The position numbers were made by a program, and so were the translations under genes. Under the pieces are notes generated by a model. That model was not told the origin of the DNA, searched no databases, and saw only the letters and a list, made by a program, of their open reading frames with translations. Shown piece after piece: positions 5,552 to 13,374 of a stretch of 31,444 bases of DNA (positions within the stretch are counted from its first letter, which is position 1; every line of letters starts with the position of its first letter). This DNA comes from Alistipes sp. UBA936. Lineage in GTDB: Bacteria; Bacteroidota; Bacteroidia; Bacteroidales; Rikenellaceae. The stretch covers positions 1 through 31,444 of the forward strand of contig DBDI01000018.1 in NCBI GenBank assembly GCA_002293505.1, in the 5' to 3' direction.

Positions 5552-8011
5552 AAACTTAAGAACCGCCCTCTCTCCCTTTTTCATTGCCAGGCGCAGCAGG
5601 CCGTCAGACCAAGACCAAGACAACTGCGACGATGTGGCGCTCGTGACTGCGGCGGGTTCAGCATCGCATTTCAGAACGAAAAGTCCATCCCGCGTAGCCT
5701 CGACCGAAACATCCTTAACCCGCCGAACGCATCCGTCGCACCCAACGTCCTCGCCACACCCGCCACTCCACGCAAACCCCACCGTGAAGCCTCCGCGAGC
5801 CCTCAGACCGCTCACCCGGCCCTCACTCCACGAATCGGGGGCGGCCGCAAGAAGCCTCACGAAACCCTCGTGGCTTTGCATAAGCATTTCGCCGACCGCT
5901 GCCGAGCCGCCGAAATTACCGTCGATCTGCATCGGTGGATGGGCGCTGAAAAGGTTAGGGTAGGTGCCCCGACCCCGGCCGGCGGGACGCAGCAAGTCGC
6001 CGAAAAGCTTCCAAGCCCTGTCGCCATCGTGTAGTCGCGCCCAGAAGCCGATCTTCCACGCCATCGACCATCCGGTGGAGTCGTCGCCCCGCCTTTCGAG
6101 AGTCACCCGCGCAGCATCCATCAACTCCGGCGTACGGCCCCAGGTCATCTCTGCACCCGGATAGAGACCATACAGTTGCGAAACGTGTCGGTGACGCGGT
6201 TCAGCCTCATCCCAATCGAATGGCCACTCCATCACCTGCCCGTGGCGTCCGATCGAGGTGGGTTTCAGGCGCGGCAACTTCGACTCCAAGCCCGCCACCC
6301 ACTCGACATCTACACCGAGCAGACGCGCCGCAGCGATGCAGTTCGAAAAGATCTCGCGCACGATCTGGTCGTCCATTGTCGAGCCGGGCGAAATGCTCAC
6401 CCTGTCGCCGTTCTCCATTACGTAGGTATTCTCGGGCGAGGTCGTGGGCGCCGTCACGAGCCATCCGGTACGCGGATCCTCCACCAAGTTGTCCTCGAAA
6501 AACAGCGCCGCGCCCTTCATCACCGGATAGACCTCGCGCAGATAATCCTCGTCGGGAGCGAAGGCGTAGTACTCCCATAGATGTTGGCATAGCCACGCTC
6601 CGGCGGTGTTGGTCGCGCCCCACGAGGGATGTTCTCCGGGCGAGGTGAAGCCCCACACGTTGCCCAAAATGTGGGTCACCCAGCCGCGGCTGCCATAGTA
6701 GATGCGCGCCGTACGCTCGCCGGGCACCACCAACGACGCCGTGTAGTCGATGAGCGGTCTGTGCAACTCGGGCAGGCCCAGCGTTTCGGCTCCCCAGAGA
6801 TTCATCTGGAGATTGATGTTGAGATGGTAATCGCCGTTCCACGGGGTTTTGATCTGTGGCGCCCACAGCCCCTGGAGATTCGGCGGAAGACCGCCCGGCC
6901 GCGTCGACGAGATGAGCAGATAGCGCCCGAACTGCATATAGAGATTCGCCAGGTCGGCATCCGTTCGATCAGTTGCGAAGGCGTCGAGGCGTCGGTCGGT
7001 CGGCAGGTTCGAGTTCGGGTTTCGGGGAAGTTCCAACGCCACCCGGCCGAACATCTCACCATAGCGCGCGACGTGCTCTTTGAGCAAAGTTTTGTAGTCG
7101 GGTAGATTTTCGAGCAGTACCGCTGTTTTTTCGGCAGGATTTCCGCCGTCGTAGTCCGCAAGAGGGGGGTATTCGGGCAAACCAGAGTAGTTTGTCTCCA
7201 ACGCTACCAAAAGCAGAACCTCGTCGGCTCCCGAGACTACGATCCTGTCGCCCGCAGCCTTCAGTGTGCCGCCTGTGGGGATCACCTTCACCCGTCCGTG
7301 GTAGCGCATTCCCTTGTGACCAACGCCCGCGGCAAGTTCGCCGAAGAACGAGAGCTGATCGCCCGCTGCCGTTGCAGTGAATCTTTCGTCGCGCTCGAAA
7401 CGGGTCGCGAAAGCTATCTTGCCGCGCTCAGACGCCGAGAGTCGCACCACCCCCACGTCGCGGGCGAACGAGACAAAGTATTCGCGCACGTACTTCACTC
7501 CGTCGAGCGTGAACGAGGTACACGAAACGGCACGCCCCAGATCGAGTTCGCGTCTGTATTCGGTCGCCTCACCACCGCCTGTTCCGGCCACTGCCTCGCC
7601 CTCCGTCCCGAAGTCGAGATACAAATTCCCGAAGTTCTGGAACGCCCCGTAGTCGGGCCCGGCGCTGCCTTCGCCCAGACAGGTGAATGTTCTGTACATC
7701 AGCTTTTGCGCCTCCTTGTTGCGCCCCTCGAAGAGCAGGCGACGTATCTCGGGCAGGTATTGCAGGGCCTCGGGGTCGTCGGCATCCCAGCGGTTGCCCG
7801 ACCAGAGCGAGATTTCGTTCAGCACGATGCGTTCGCTCTCCACGCCGCCCCACGGCATCATTCCCACACGCCCGTTACCCAGCGGAACAGACTCTTCCCA
7901 GATCTGTGCCGGGCGGTCGAACCAGTATTCGGGAGTGCTACCACCCCCCGTAGACATAGCAGCTGTCGGCAGTGCCACTGTGGCCGCCAACACGATTAAC
8001 AGTTTTTTCAT
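5549..8011 (-). CDS. GH95 family alpha-L-fucosidase, secreted
   Basis: An 820-residue glycoside hydrolase family 95 protein with a signal peptide (MKKLLIVLAATVALPTAAMS). The N-terminal beta-sandwich begins with WEESVPLGNGRVGMMPWGG and LNEISLWSG. The (alpha/alpha)6 catalytic domain carries DYHLNINLQMN with His396, Asn398 and Asn400. It also has TSPENTY with Glu527, the likely general acid, and QIDGNFGG with Asp697. These match the Asn/Asn/Glu/Asp set of Bifidobacterium AfcA, which removes terminal alpha-1,2-fucose by inversion. Some GH95 enzymes prefer alpha-L-galactose, so the substrate is not fixed. It should act in the periplasm or at the surface on host or plant glycans. It is the last gene of the operon, its ATG overlapping the response-regulator stop (ATGA). 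Confidence 0.94.
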   Translation of the reverse strand: MKKLLIVLAATVALPTAAMSTGGGSTPEYWFDRPAQIWEESVPLGNGRVGMMPWGGVESERIVLNEISLWSGNRWDADDPEALQYLPEIRRLLFEGRNKEAQKLMYRTFTCLGEGSAGPDYGAFQNFGNLYLDFGTEGEAVAGTGGGEATEYRRELDLGRAVSCTSFTLDGVKYVREYFVSFARDVGVVRLSASERGKIAFATRFERDERFTATAAGDQLSFFGELAAGVGHKGMRYHGRVKVIPTGGTLKAAGDRIVVSGADEVLLLVALETNYSGLPEYPPLADYDGGNPAEKTAVLLENLPDYKTLLKEHVARYGEMFGRVALELPRNPNSNLPTDRRLDAFATDRTDADLANLYMQFGRYLLISSTRPGGLPPNLQGLWAPQIKTPWNGDYHLNINLQMNLWGAETLGLPELHRPLIDYTASLVVPGERTARIYYGSRGWVTHILGNVWGFTSPGEHPSWGATNTAGAWLCQHLWEYYAFAPDEDYLREVYPVMKGAALFFEDNLVEDPRTGWLVTAPTTSPENTYVMENGDRVSISPGSTMDDQIVREIFSNCIAAARLLGVDVEWVAGLESKLPRLKPTSIGRHGQVMEWPFDWDEAEPRHRHVSQLYGLYPGAEMTWGRTPELMDAARVTLERRGDDSTGWSMAWKIGFWARLHDGDRAWKLFGDLLRPAGRGRGTYPNLFSAHPPMQIDGNFGGSAAVGEMLMQSHEGFVRLLAAAPDSWSEGRVSGLRARGGFTVGFAWSGGCGEDVGCDGCVRRVKDVSVEATRDGLFVLKCDAEPAAVTSATSSQLSWSWSDGLLRLAMKKGERAVLKF

Positions 8012-8715
8012 TTCTCAGTCAGTGCTTTCAGGAACGCATCGCGATAGAGGTTGCCGAGGCCGATCTCGTACGGGCCGATGAAGACGTCGCTGGTGCTGAA
8101 ACTCTCCACCCGGTCTTTGTTCACGATGTAGGAGCGGTTGGCGCGCAGGAACACACCCGCGGGCAGCAGTTCGTGGATCGCCTTGAGGGTCAGATGGGTA
8201 ATCAGGCGTCGCGTGTCGGTCTGGATTATCACGTAGTCCTTCAGCCCCTCGATGAATAGTATCTCCTTGAAGGCGACTTTGAAGAATCGGCGGTCGGACT
8301 TGATGAAGATGAAGTCGTTCTCGACCCGGCTGCTCTCTCCGCTGTGCTCCTCGGCCAGTAGTAGTGCGTGGTAGCTCGCCGCCTTCTCGACCGCGCGGCG
8401 AAACCGCTCCGGCTCGATGGGTTTCAACAGATAGTCCACCGCGTCGACCTCGTAGCTCTCAACGGCGTACTGCGAAAAGGCCGTCGTAAAGATCACGAGC
8501 GTTGTCCGTGGGATGGTTGCGGCAAACTCGACCCCGCTCACTCCGGGCATCTGGATATCCAGAAACACCAGGTCGACCTCGTGATCGGCCATAAAACGTC
8601 CGGCGGCATCGGCGCTCTCGAAACTGCCCACGACCTCCAGCGATGGCACAGCTGCGGCCAGTTTTTCTATTCCGCGTCGAGCGATCGGCTCGTCGTCCAC
8701 AATGATGCACCTCAT
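8008..8715 (-). CDS. LytTR-family response regulator
   Basis: A 235-residue regulator with an N-terminal receiver domain (residues 1-118) and a C-terminal LytTR DNA-binding domain (about 137-232). Receiver landmarks are the acidic pocket VDDEP (Asp7, Asp8), the phospho-acceptor Asp53 in LVFLDIQMPG, the threonine of FTTAFSQYAV, and the lysine of DYLLKPI. The LytTR domain shows FIFIKSDRRFFKV, ILFIEGLKDYV, LTLKAIHELL and FLRANRSYIVNKDRVESF. LytTR proteins bind pairs of direct repeats about 21 bp apart. Such a pair lies at 12713-12741 upstream of the first gene of this operon. It follows the cognate histidine kinase with an ATGA overlap and overlaps the fucosidase gene the same way. Confidence 0.96.
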   Translation of the reverse strand: MRCIIVDDEPIARRGIEKLAAAVPSLEVVGSFESADAAGRFMADHEVDLVFLDIQMPGVSGVEFAATIPRTTLVIFTTAFSQYAVESYEVDAVDYLLKPIEPERFRRAVEKAASYHALLLAEEHSGESSRVENDFIFIKSDRRFFKVAFKEILFIEGLKDYVIIQTDTRRLITHLTLKAIHELLPAGVFLRANRSYIVNKDRVESFSTSDVFIGPYEIGLGNLYRDAFLKALTEK

Positions 8716-9689
8716 AGTCGTATCTCCATTTCAACTCTGTATATTCCGCCTTCGTCCCTCAGCACGAGACTGTAATTCTCTCCGAACAGCAGATCCAGTC
8801 GCCGCCGGATGTTCACCAGCCCTATTCCTCCCGGGCCCGTACGGGGCGAGCGTGCCTTGGGGTTTTCGCACTCGAAATGCAGCCGGCCGTTCGCGACACG
8901 GAATGTGAGGGCAACGTAGGAGTCGTTGCCCGGATTGTGCTTCACGGCGTTCTCCACAAAGGGAATGAACAGCAGCGGCGGCACCTCCACACCGTCGCAC
9001 CCCGAAGCACCGATCGAGTAGTCGAACCGGTCGCGGCGCAGTTTTTCGAGCGCAAGGTAGTCGTCCAAAAAGGCTATGTCGTCCTCCAAACGGATCGTCT
9101 TCCGGGAGCCTTTTTCGATCTGGTAGTGCAACAAGTCGTTCAGTTTGGTAAGTATGAACGACGACTTGTCCACATCCTCGCCAGCCATAATGTTTGCGTT
9201 GTTGAGCATATTGAACAGAAAGTGAGGGTTGATCTGATTTTGCAGATTCGCCAGCTCAACCTTCATCGTTGCGTTCTTCAGCCCCTCGATCCGCCGGATG
9301 TTCTCCTGCCGATGCCTCAACAACTGAACCGCAGTCAGACCCATAATGAACATATAGAACGCAATGAGCCCCGACACGGCTCCGGCTATCGAAGGAATCT
9401 CCCCGGCATTTCCCACGGCAGGGTTGTCCGAGGGCGGTTGGAACGCTCCGACGGTCAGGATCGAGCCCAGTACCAGTCCCAGTAGCGAGAAATAGTAGGC
9501 CATGGTTCGTCCCCGGAGCAACAACCGCGGAACCAACACGTACATATTTCCGTACACCGCGATGTTGACCTGCAGGAAGTACAACAGCCAGCCCACCAGC
9601 CGCTCGGTCAGAATCGCATCGGGTTCGTCCCACAGCATCGTGATCGTGATCAGCATCACCACCGCCTGTATTGCAACCTGCCGCATCAT
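8712..9689 (-). CDS. LytS/YehU-type sensor histidine kinase
   Basis: A 325-residue membrane kinase. I start it at the ATG at 9689, which overlaps the upstream stop (ATGA). A longer in-frame extension exists but runs antiparallel through the neighbour and is not protein-like. Four hydrophobic segments at about 5-20, 30-50, 68-90 and 100-125 are followed by a linker helix. The His_kinase motif NLQNQINPHFLFN follows, with His156 as phospho-acceptor. The ATPase domain has PFVENAVKHNPG (N box) and GPGGIGLVNIRRRLDLLFG (G box). There is no large extracytoplasmic sensor domain, so the signal is probably sensed in the membrane or through a partner. The pseudokinase encoded just upstream is the obvious candidate. 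It should phosphorylate the LytTR regulator whose ATG overlaps its stop. Confidence 0.94.
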   Translation of the reverse strand: MMRQVAIQAVVMLITITMLWDEPDAILTERLVGWLLYFLQVNIAVYGNMYVLVPRLLLRGRTMAYYFSLLGLVLGSILTVGAFQPPSDNPAVGNAGEIPSIAGAVSGLIAFYMFIMGLTAVQLLRHRQENIRRIEGLKNATMKVELANLQNQINPHFLFNMLNNANIMAGEDVDKSSFILTKLNDLLHYQIEKGSRKTIRLEDDIAFLDDYLALEKLRRDRFDYSIGASGCDGVEVPPLLFIPFVENAVKHNPGNDSYVALTFRVANGRLHFECENPKARSPRTGPGGIGLVNIRRRLDLLFGENYSLVLRDEGGIYRVEMEIRL

Positions 9690-10291
9690 CTTTCGTACAG
9701 TTCGCGCCTCAGCCGTTCGCTCAATCGGAAGATCACCTCCGAGGCCTTTCCCGGGTCGGTTTTCACCTTTCGGGCCGCGTAGTCGAGCGTGCGGTACAGC
9801 ACTCGGGTGTCGATCCGGTTTTTTATCTTCTCCACGCTGCTTTGCAGCCGGGCATTCTCCATCTCGTTTATCTTTTGCGTATCCTCGACCAGTTGCCTGA
9901 ACAGTATCACTGCCGAGGTACTCATCAGACACACCGCGCACATCGTCAGAGTGGACATCCAGTCGAGCACCGTCACAGCATTGAACTTTCGCTCGATCCC
10001 TACCCGCGCCAGCAGCCACTCCTCAGCAACCCACCTCAGCAAGATGTACCCCGCCAGCACCACGAGCACCGTTCCAAGATACTTCCGATATCGGCCGTTC
10101 ATCAGCAGTCGCGGCGCAAACACATAGAGGTTCAGGTAGCACAGACCGACGAGTACTGCCGCATTAGCCGCCACGAAGACCCGGAAGGCGTTCCCAAGAG
10201 CCTCGGCGTGCGTGCCCACTCCGAAGAGCGACTGCCCCAGGGAGATGAGGGCGAACGCCGCCACGACAAGTATGTGTTTCCACAGAGCCAT
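9686..10291 (-). CDS. Membrane pseudokinase, truncated LytS-like protein
   Basis: A 201-residue protein with four hydrophobic segments (about 5-22, 37-60, 70-92, 105-130), arranged like the kinase encoded next. A coiled-coil linker then leads into a His_kinase-like region. Where the kinase has NQINPHFLFN, this protein has NRIDTRVLYR, so the phospho-acceptor His is replaced by Arg163 and the Asn-Pro pair is lost. The rest of the dimerisation helix is recognisable (TDPGKASEVIFRLSERLRREL). The protein then stops, lacking the whole ATPase domain. It cannot act as a kinase by known chemistry but could heterodimerise with the kinase as sensor or brake. It starts 20 bases after the receptor gene and overlaps the kinase ATG. 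It reads as an intact gene, not a decayed one. Confidence 0.8.
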   Translation of the reverse strand: MALWKHILVVAAFALISLGQSLFGVGTHAEALGNAFRVFVAANAAVLVGLCYLNLYVFAPRLLMNGRYRKYLGTVLVVLAGYILLRWVAEEWLLARVGIERKFNAVTVLDWMSTLTMCAVCLMSTSAVILFRQLVEDTQKINEMENARLQSSVEKIKNRIDTRVLYRTLDYAARKVKTDPGKASEVIFRLSERLRRELYER

Positions 10292-10311
10292 ACCTTGCGC
10301 AAAGATACGAC

Positions 10312-12651
10312 TTAAAACTCGATCTTGTAGCTCACATTCACCATTCTGGTAGCAAACATTCTCGGCTCGATCACGCCGGTTCTCAGATTATACTTGTGAC
10401 CCATATATCGTTCGGTGCCCGTGAGGTTGACAGTCTTGACCGCAAATTCGTGCGCCACGCGGCGGCGATTGACCTTGTAGCTGATCGACGCGTCGCCGAA
10501 CACTTGGGGCGAGAACTGCCGGGCGTACATCCGCGCCTGGTCGTATTGCACCTCCTTGTCGGGGTGGGCGAGGGTAGCGGATTCGTCCACGGGGGTGTAA
10601 CGTTGGCCGCCCATAACGCTCATCTTCACGTTCACGCCCAACACGTCGTTACCCAGCGTCCACTCTTTTCCGATGAGTACGTTCACGGCGAAGTTTCGGT
10701 TGTAGCGCGTGTCGTGCCACACGCCGTCGCCCCCACGGTACTTAGACTCGTAGACCGAGCCCGTCACCATCCAGTAGAGCCCCCGGTCCAGGTAGCGCTC
10801 CAGTGTCAGATCCACACCGTAGTTCCGCCCCAGCCCCCGACCGACCAGTATCTCCGTTATGTAGTACATCTCGCGGTTGAGTATCGAGTATGCTCCGTCC
10901 GCCGTCACCGGTACGTCGTACAGATACTGGTAGTAGGGCTCCACTCGCAAGCTGAGGTTTTCCGACGGACGCCAAGCCCAGGTCAACATAAGGTGGTGGC
11001 TCTTTGTGAAACCGAGGGAGCTGTTGGGCTTGCCGCCTGCGGAGTCTTCCACGAAATATACATCGGGCTTCTCCATTCTCCCGTACAATCCGTAGCCGAC
11101 TGCAAAGGAGCTCTTGGGCGTTGCCTGCCACCTCAGCGCCGCTCTCGGCTCGATAGTCGCTTTCCGGCTCAGAGCGAGATATTGCGCACTCACTCCCGCT
11201 GTCAGTGTCAGGGTGCGGGCTATACTGATTTTCGAGCTCGTGTAGGCCGACAGCAGGTTTGTGCTCCCATCCGCGTCGATGTATCGTTGGAGCGGCGCAC
11301 CGAACAACTCCGCGTAGTCGAAGGTCATATCGTAACGGATGTTGGTCAGCGTAATGCCCGTTTTGTTCGTGTGCCGCGGACCGAACTTGTGGTTCAGCGC
11401 CGTGGTGAGAATGAAGTTAGAAGTGTCGGAGGCCATATCCGACATCGGACTGCCGACCGAGTTCAGATCGTAGATCTCCTCGTCGATGCTGGTGTTCTGG
11501 ATGGTCGCAGCGAGGGTGGTGTTGAGCGTGCTTTTTCCGTCGGCGAACAGATACCTGTGTGACAGGCCCGTAGCACCCGAGGTCAGCTTGGCCGCACTCA
11601 CAAGGCCGTCGTCCAGATACTTCCACTCGGCCGGATCCTCCAGTATCGCCCCCACACTGTCTATCAACCCCACTCCCCACAGGGAGAACGTTCCGGCCCG
11701 CCGCGTAGGGAAGTTCAGCTTGAAGTTCAAATCCTGATAGCCCATAGACTCAGTCATATCGGCCAGCTTCTCTATGAGCGCGAGGGTGGAGTAGCGGTAA
11801 TTTACAATGTAGGATGAGTTATGCTTGCGCGAGATGGGGCCTTCTGAGGCGAGGTCGATGCCCTGCACGCCCAGTTGGAACGTATGCTGGTAGTTGCGTG
11901 TGTTGCCATTTCGCAGCCTCATATCGAGCACCCCCGCCACTGCGTTGGTGTACTCGGCCGGGAACGCCCCTACGAAGAAGTCGGAATTGCCCACCACATT
12001 GCTACTCAGCGCCGACAGGAACCCGCCGCCCGCCTGCGTGATGTCGGCAAAGTGGTTCACGTTGGGCACCTCCACACCCTCGATGCGCCATTGCAGCAGG
12101 CTGGGAGAGTTGCCGTGGACCGAGATTGCGTTGTTGTTGGAGGCTTCGGCGGTCACTCCCGCAAACGAGGTCGCCAGACGTGCCGGGTCGTCCATCCCGC
12201 CTGCGTAGCGGCTCGCCTCTTCGGTGCTGAACACCCTCGCCCCCAACACCGCCATCGGATTGAGTGCCTCGGCCTTGTTGATCGTGGGTCGCACTACTAT
12301 CTCGTCCATCTCCATCGGCTTCTCTGTGAGCTTCACTTCGAGATATGTTTCGCGGGCCGAGCCGACCAGCACCTCTTTCACCACAGCCGTTTCGTAGCCC
12401 AAAAAACTCGCCTGCACCGTGTGGCGACCCAACGACACTCCCTCCAGTATGAATGTTCCATCGACGGCAGTAGTCGTTCCGGTCGGCGAGTCGTCCAGTG
12501 TTATCGTCGCGTAGGGCAGTGGTTGTGCCGAAGCCGCGTCGGTCACCACACCACGAATGTTCTGCTTCAGTCCGAGCCCACCGTTTTGCGCGACCGCCAC
12601 CAGCGGCAAGATCACTAACAGGGCGATCACAAATAATTTTCTCACGTTCAT
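10312..12651 (-). CDS. TonB-dependent receptor with carboxypeptidase-regulatory-like N-terminal domain
   Basis: A 779-residue outer-membrane transporter. I use the ATG at 12651, giving MNVRKLFVIALLVILPLVAV as signal peptide; an upstream extension lacks promoter support. Residues about 30-110 form the carboxypeptidase-D regulatory-like domain (GVVTDAASAQPLPYATITLD, then FLGYET). A TonB-box-like MDEIVVRP, a plug domain and a 22-strand-type barrel ending in aromatic YKIEF follow. It lacks an STN signalling domain and has no SusD partner beside it, so it differs from classical Sus systems. It is the first gene of the operon leading to the two-component system and the fucosidase. A plausible role is uptake of a fucose-containing glycan or of another ligand whose status the kinase reports. 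Substrate is unknown. Confidence 0.92.
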   Translation of the reverse strand: MNVRKLFVIALLVILPLVAVAQNGGLGLKQNIRGVVTDAASAQPLPYATITLDDSPTGTTTAVDGTFILEGVSLGRHTVQASFLGYETAVVKEVLVGSARETYLEVKLTEKPMEMDEIVVRPTINKAEALNPMAVLGARVFSTEEASRYAGGMDDPARLATSFAGVTAEASNNNAISVHGNSPSLLQWRIEGVEVPNVNHFADITQAGGGFLSALSSNVVGNSDFFVGAFPAEYTNAVAGVLDMRLRNGNTRNYQHTFQLGVQGIDLASEGPISRKHNSSYIVNYRYSTLALIEKLADMTESMGYQDLNFKLNFPTRRAGTFSLWGVGLIDSVGAILEDPAEWKYLDDGLVSAAKLTSGATGLSHRYLFADGKSTLNTTLAATIQNTSIDEEIYDLNSVGSPMSDMASDTSNFILTTALNHKFGPRHTNKTGITLTNIRYDMTFDYAELFGAPLQRYIDADGSTNLLSAYTSSKISIARTLTLTAGVSAQYLALSRKATIEPRAALRWQATPKSSFAVGYGLYGRMEKPDVYFVEDSAGGKPNSSLGFTKSHHLMLTWAWRPSENLSLRVEPYYQYLYDVPVTADGAYSILNREMYYITEILVGRGLGRNYGVDLTLERYLDRGLYWMVTGSVYESKYRGGDGVWHDTRYNRNFAVNVLIGKEWTLGNDVLGVNVKMSVMGGQRYTPVDESATLAHPDKEVQYDQARMYARQFSPQVFGDASISYKVNRRRVAHEFAVKTVNLTGTERYMGHKYNLRTGVIEPRMFATRMVNVSYKIEF

Positions 12652-12675
12652 AGTCTTTCTTTTTGGTTTCGGCGA

Positions 12676-12683
12676 CAAAAGTA
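12676..12683 (-). promoter_or_regulatory. Promoter -7 box of the receptor/kinase/fucosidase operon
   Basis: TACTTTTG on the minus strand fits TAnnTTTG. The start site should fall near 12673, leaving a leader of about 20 bases. No TTTG -33 element is present at the usual distance, which is common for activator-dependent promoters. Confidence 0.6.
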
Positions 12684-12712
12684 ATCCGCCCATCGACTCT
12701 CGCTCAGATTTA

Positions 12713-12741
12713 TAGACCAACCGCGCGGAATATTAGACCAA
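12713..12741. promoter_or_regulatory. Direct-repeat pair, probable LytTR response-regulator binding site
   Basis: On the minus strand TTGGTCTA occurs twice, at 12741-12734 and 12720-12713. The copies are exactly 21 bp start to start, and both continue as an AT-rich stretch (wwAwTC). LytTR regulators recognise two direct repeats two helical turns apart, so spacing and placement fit. The sites fall about 40-47 and 61-68 bases upstream of the predicted start of the receptor operon, which is activator position. For the divergent gene at 12763 they fall inside the core promoter. Confidence 0.6.
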
Positions 12742-12747
12742 ATGCAC

Positions 12748-12755
12748 TATCTTTG
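12748..12755 (+). promoter_or_regulatory. -7 box of the Pr6Pr/GNAT operon
   Basis: TATCTTTG fits TAnnTTTG. Only seven bases (AAACCGT) separate it from the ATG at 12763, so the mRNA would be almost leaderless unless translation starts at the second ATG (12781). Confidence 0.65.
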
Positions 12756-12762
12756 AAACCGT

Positions 12763-13374
12763 ATGCAGAACGAACGTGTTATGACAGCTACCGTTTACCG
12801 GACCGTTTATGTGGCGTTGGTCGCCGCGGCGGTCGCCATTAATTTCGGATTTTTTCGTGGACGCGCCTACTGGCACATCCTCAACTACTACACCCTGTTG
12901 AGCAACATCGCGTGCCTTGTGTTCTTTGCGGCGATGCTGGTTCGGCGTCGACCGGCTCCGCGGGCCGAGGGTGCGATCGCGTACTGTATCGCCATCACGG
13001 GGATAATCTACGCCACGATGCTCGCTCCGGCGGACTTCGCCGAGGGGAACTTCTTCACGTTCCAGAATATCGTGCTGCACTACGTCGGGCCCGTGATGGT
13101 TATCGTAGACTGGTTGTTGTTCTGCCCCCGGCGGCGCATTCGCACTACCGACCCGCTGTTGTGGCTGCTGATTCCGCTGGGTTACTTCGGTTATATTCTC
13201 GTGCGCTCGACCTTTGCAGGCAACATCGGCACCACCGACAGTCCCTTCCCCTACGACTTCATCGACCCTGCGGTTCAGGGCGGCTGGGGCCCGATGCTCG
13301 GCGGCGTGGGGTTCATCGCCTTGGGGATGCTGGCCTTGGGTTACCTTATATTATTACTCGACCGAAAGCTATGA
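12763..13374 (+). CDS. Pr6Pr family membrane protein
   Basis: A 203-residue integral membrane protein with six hydrophobic segments, at about 8-28, 40-60, 68-88, 100-122, 128-150 and 178-200. Family landmarks are YYTLLSNIACL, FFTFQNIVLHYVGPVMVIVDW and SPFPYDFIDP. The His and Asp in the second landmark are typical of the Pr6Pr/FAR-17a-like group. The function of bacterial members is unknown; eukaryotic relatives include serine hydrolases acting on fatty-acid esters. The first ATG (12763) would be seven bases after the -7 box; an ATG at 12781 would remove MQNERV. It overlaps the next gene by ATGA. Its promoter shares the divergent region carrying the LytTR-type repeats. Confidence 0.88.
   Translation: MQNERVMTATVYRTVYVALVAAAVAINFGFFRGRAYWHILNYYTLLSNIACLVFFAAMLVRRRPAPRAEGAIAYCIAITGIIYATMLAPADFAEGNFFTFQNIVLHYVGPVMVIVDWLLFCPRRRIRTTDPLLWLLIPLGYFGYILVRSTFAGNIGTTDSPFPYDFIDPAVQGGWGPMLGGVGFIALGMLALGYLILLLDRKL

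Noticed and set aside
6176..7999. Several long rightward open frames opposite the GH95 gene.
   Set aside because: They are shadows of a GC-rich coding strand; none has recognisable motifs or a promoter box, while the GH95 frame carries all catalytic residues.
9690..10019. N-terminal extension that would lengthen the histidine kinase to 435 residues.
   Set aside because: It lies antisense-like in another frame of the pseudokinase gene, is Arg/Gly/Asp-rich without structure, and the ATG at 9689 gives a clean ATGA overlap.
12912..13370. Long frame running through the Pr6Pr gene into the GNAT gene.
   Set aside because: The Pr6Pr frame is clearly the real one; the GNAT domain begins exactly at the ATG at 13371.
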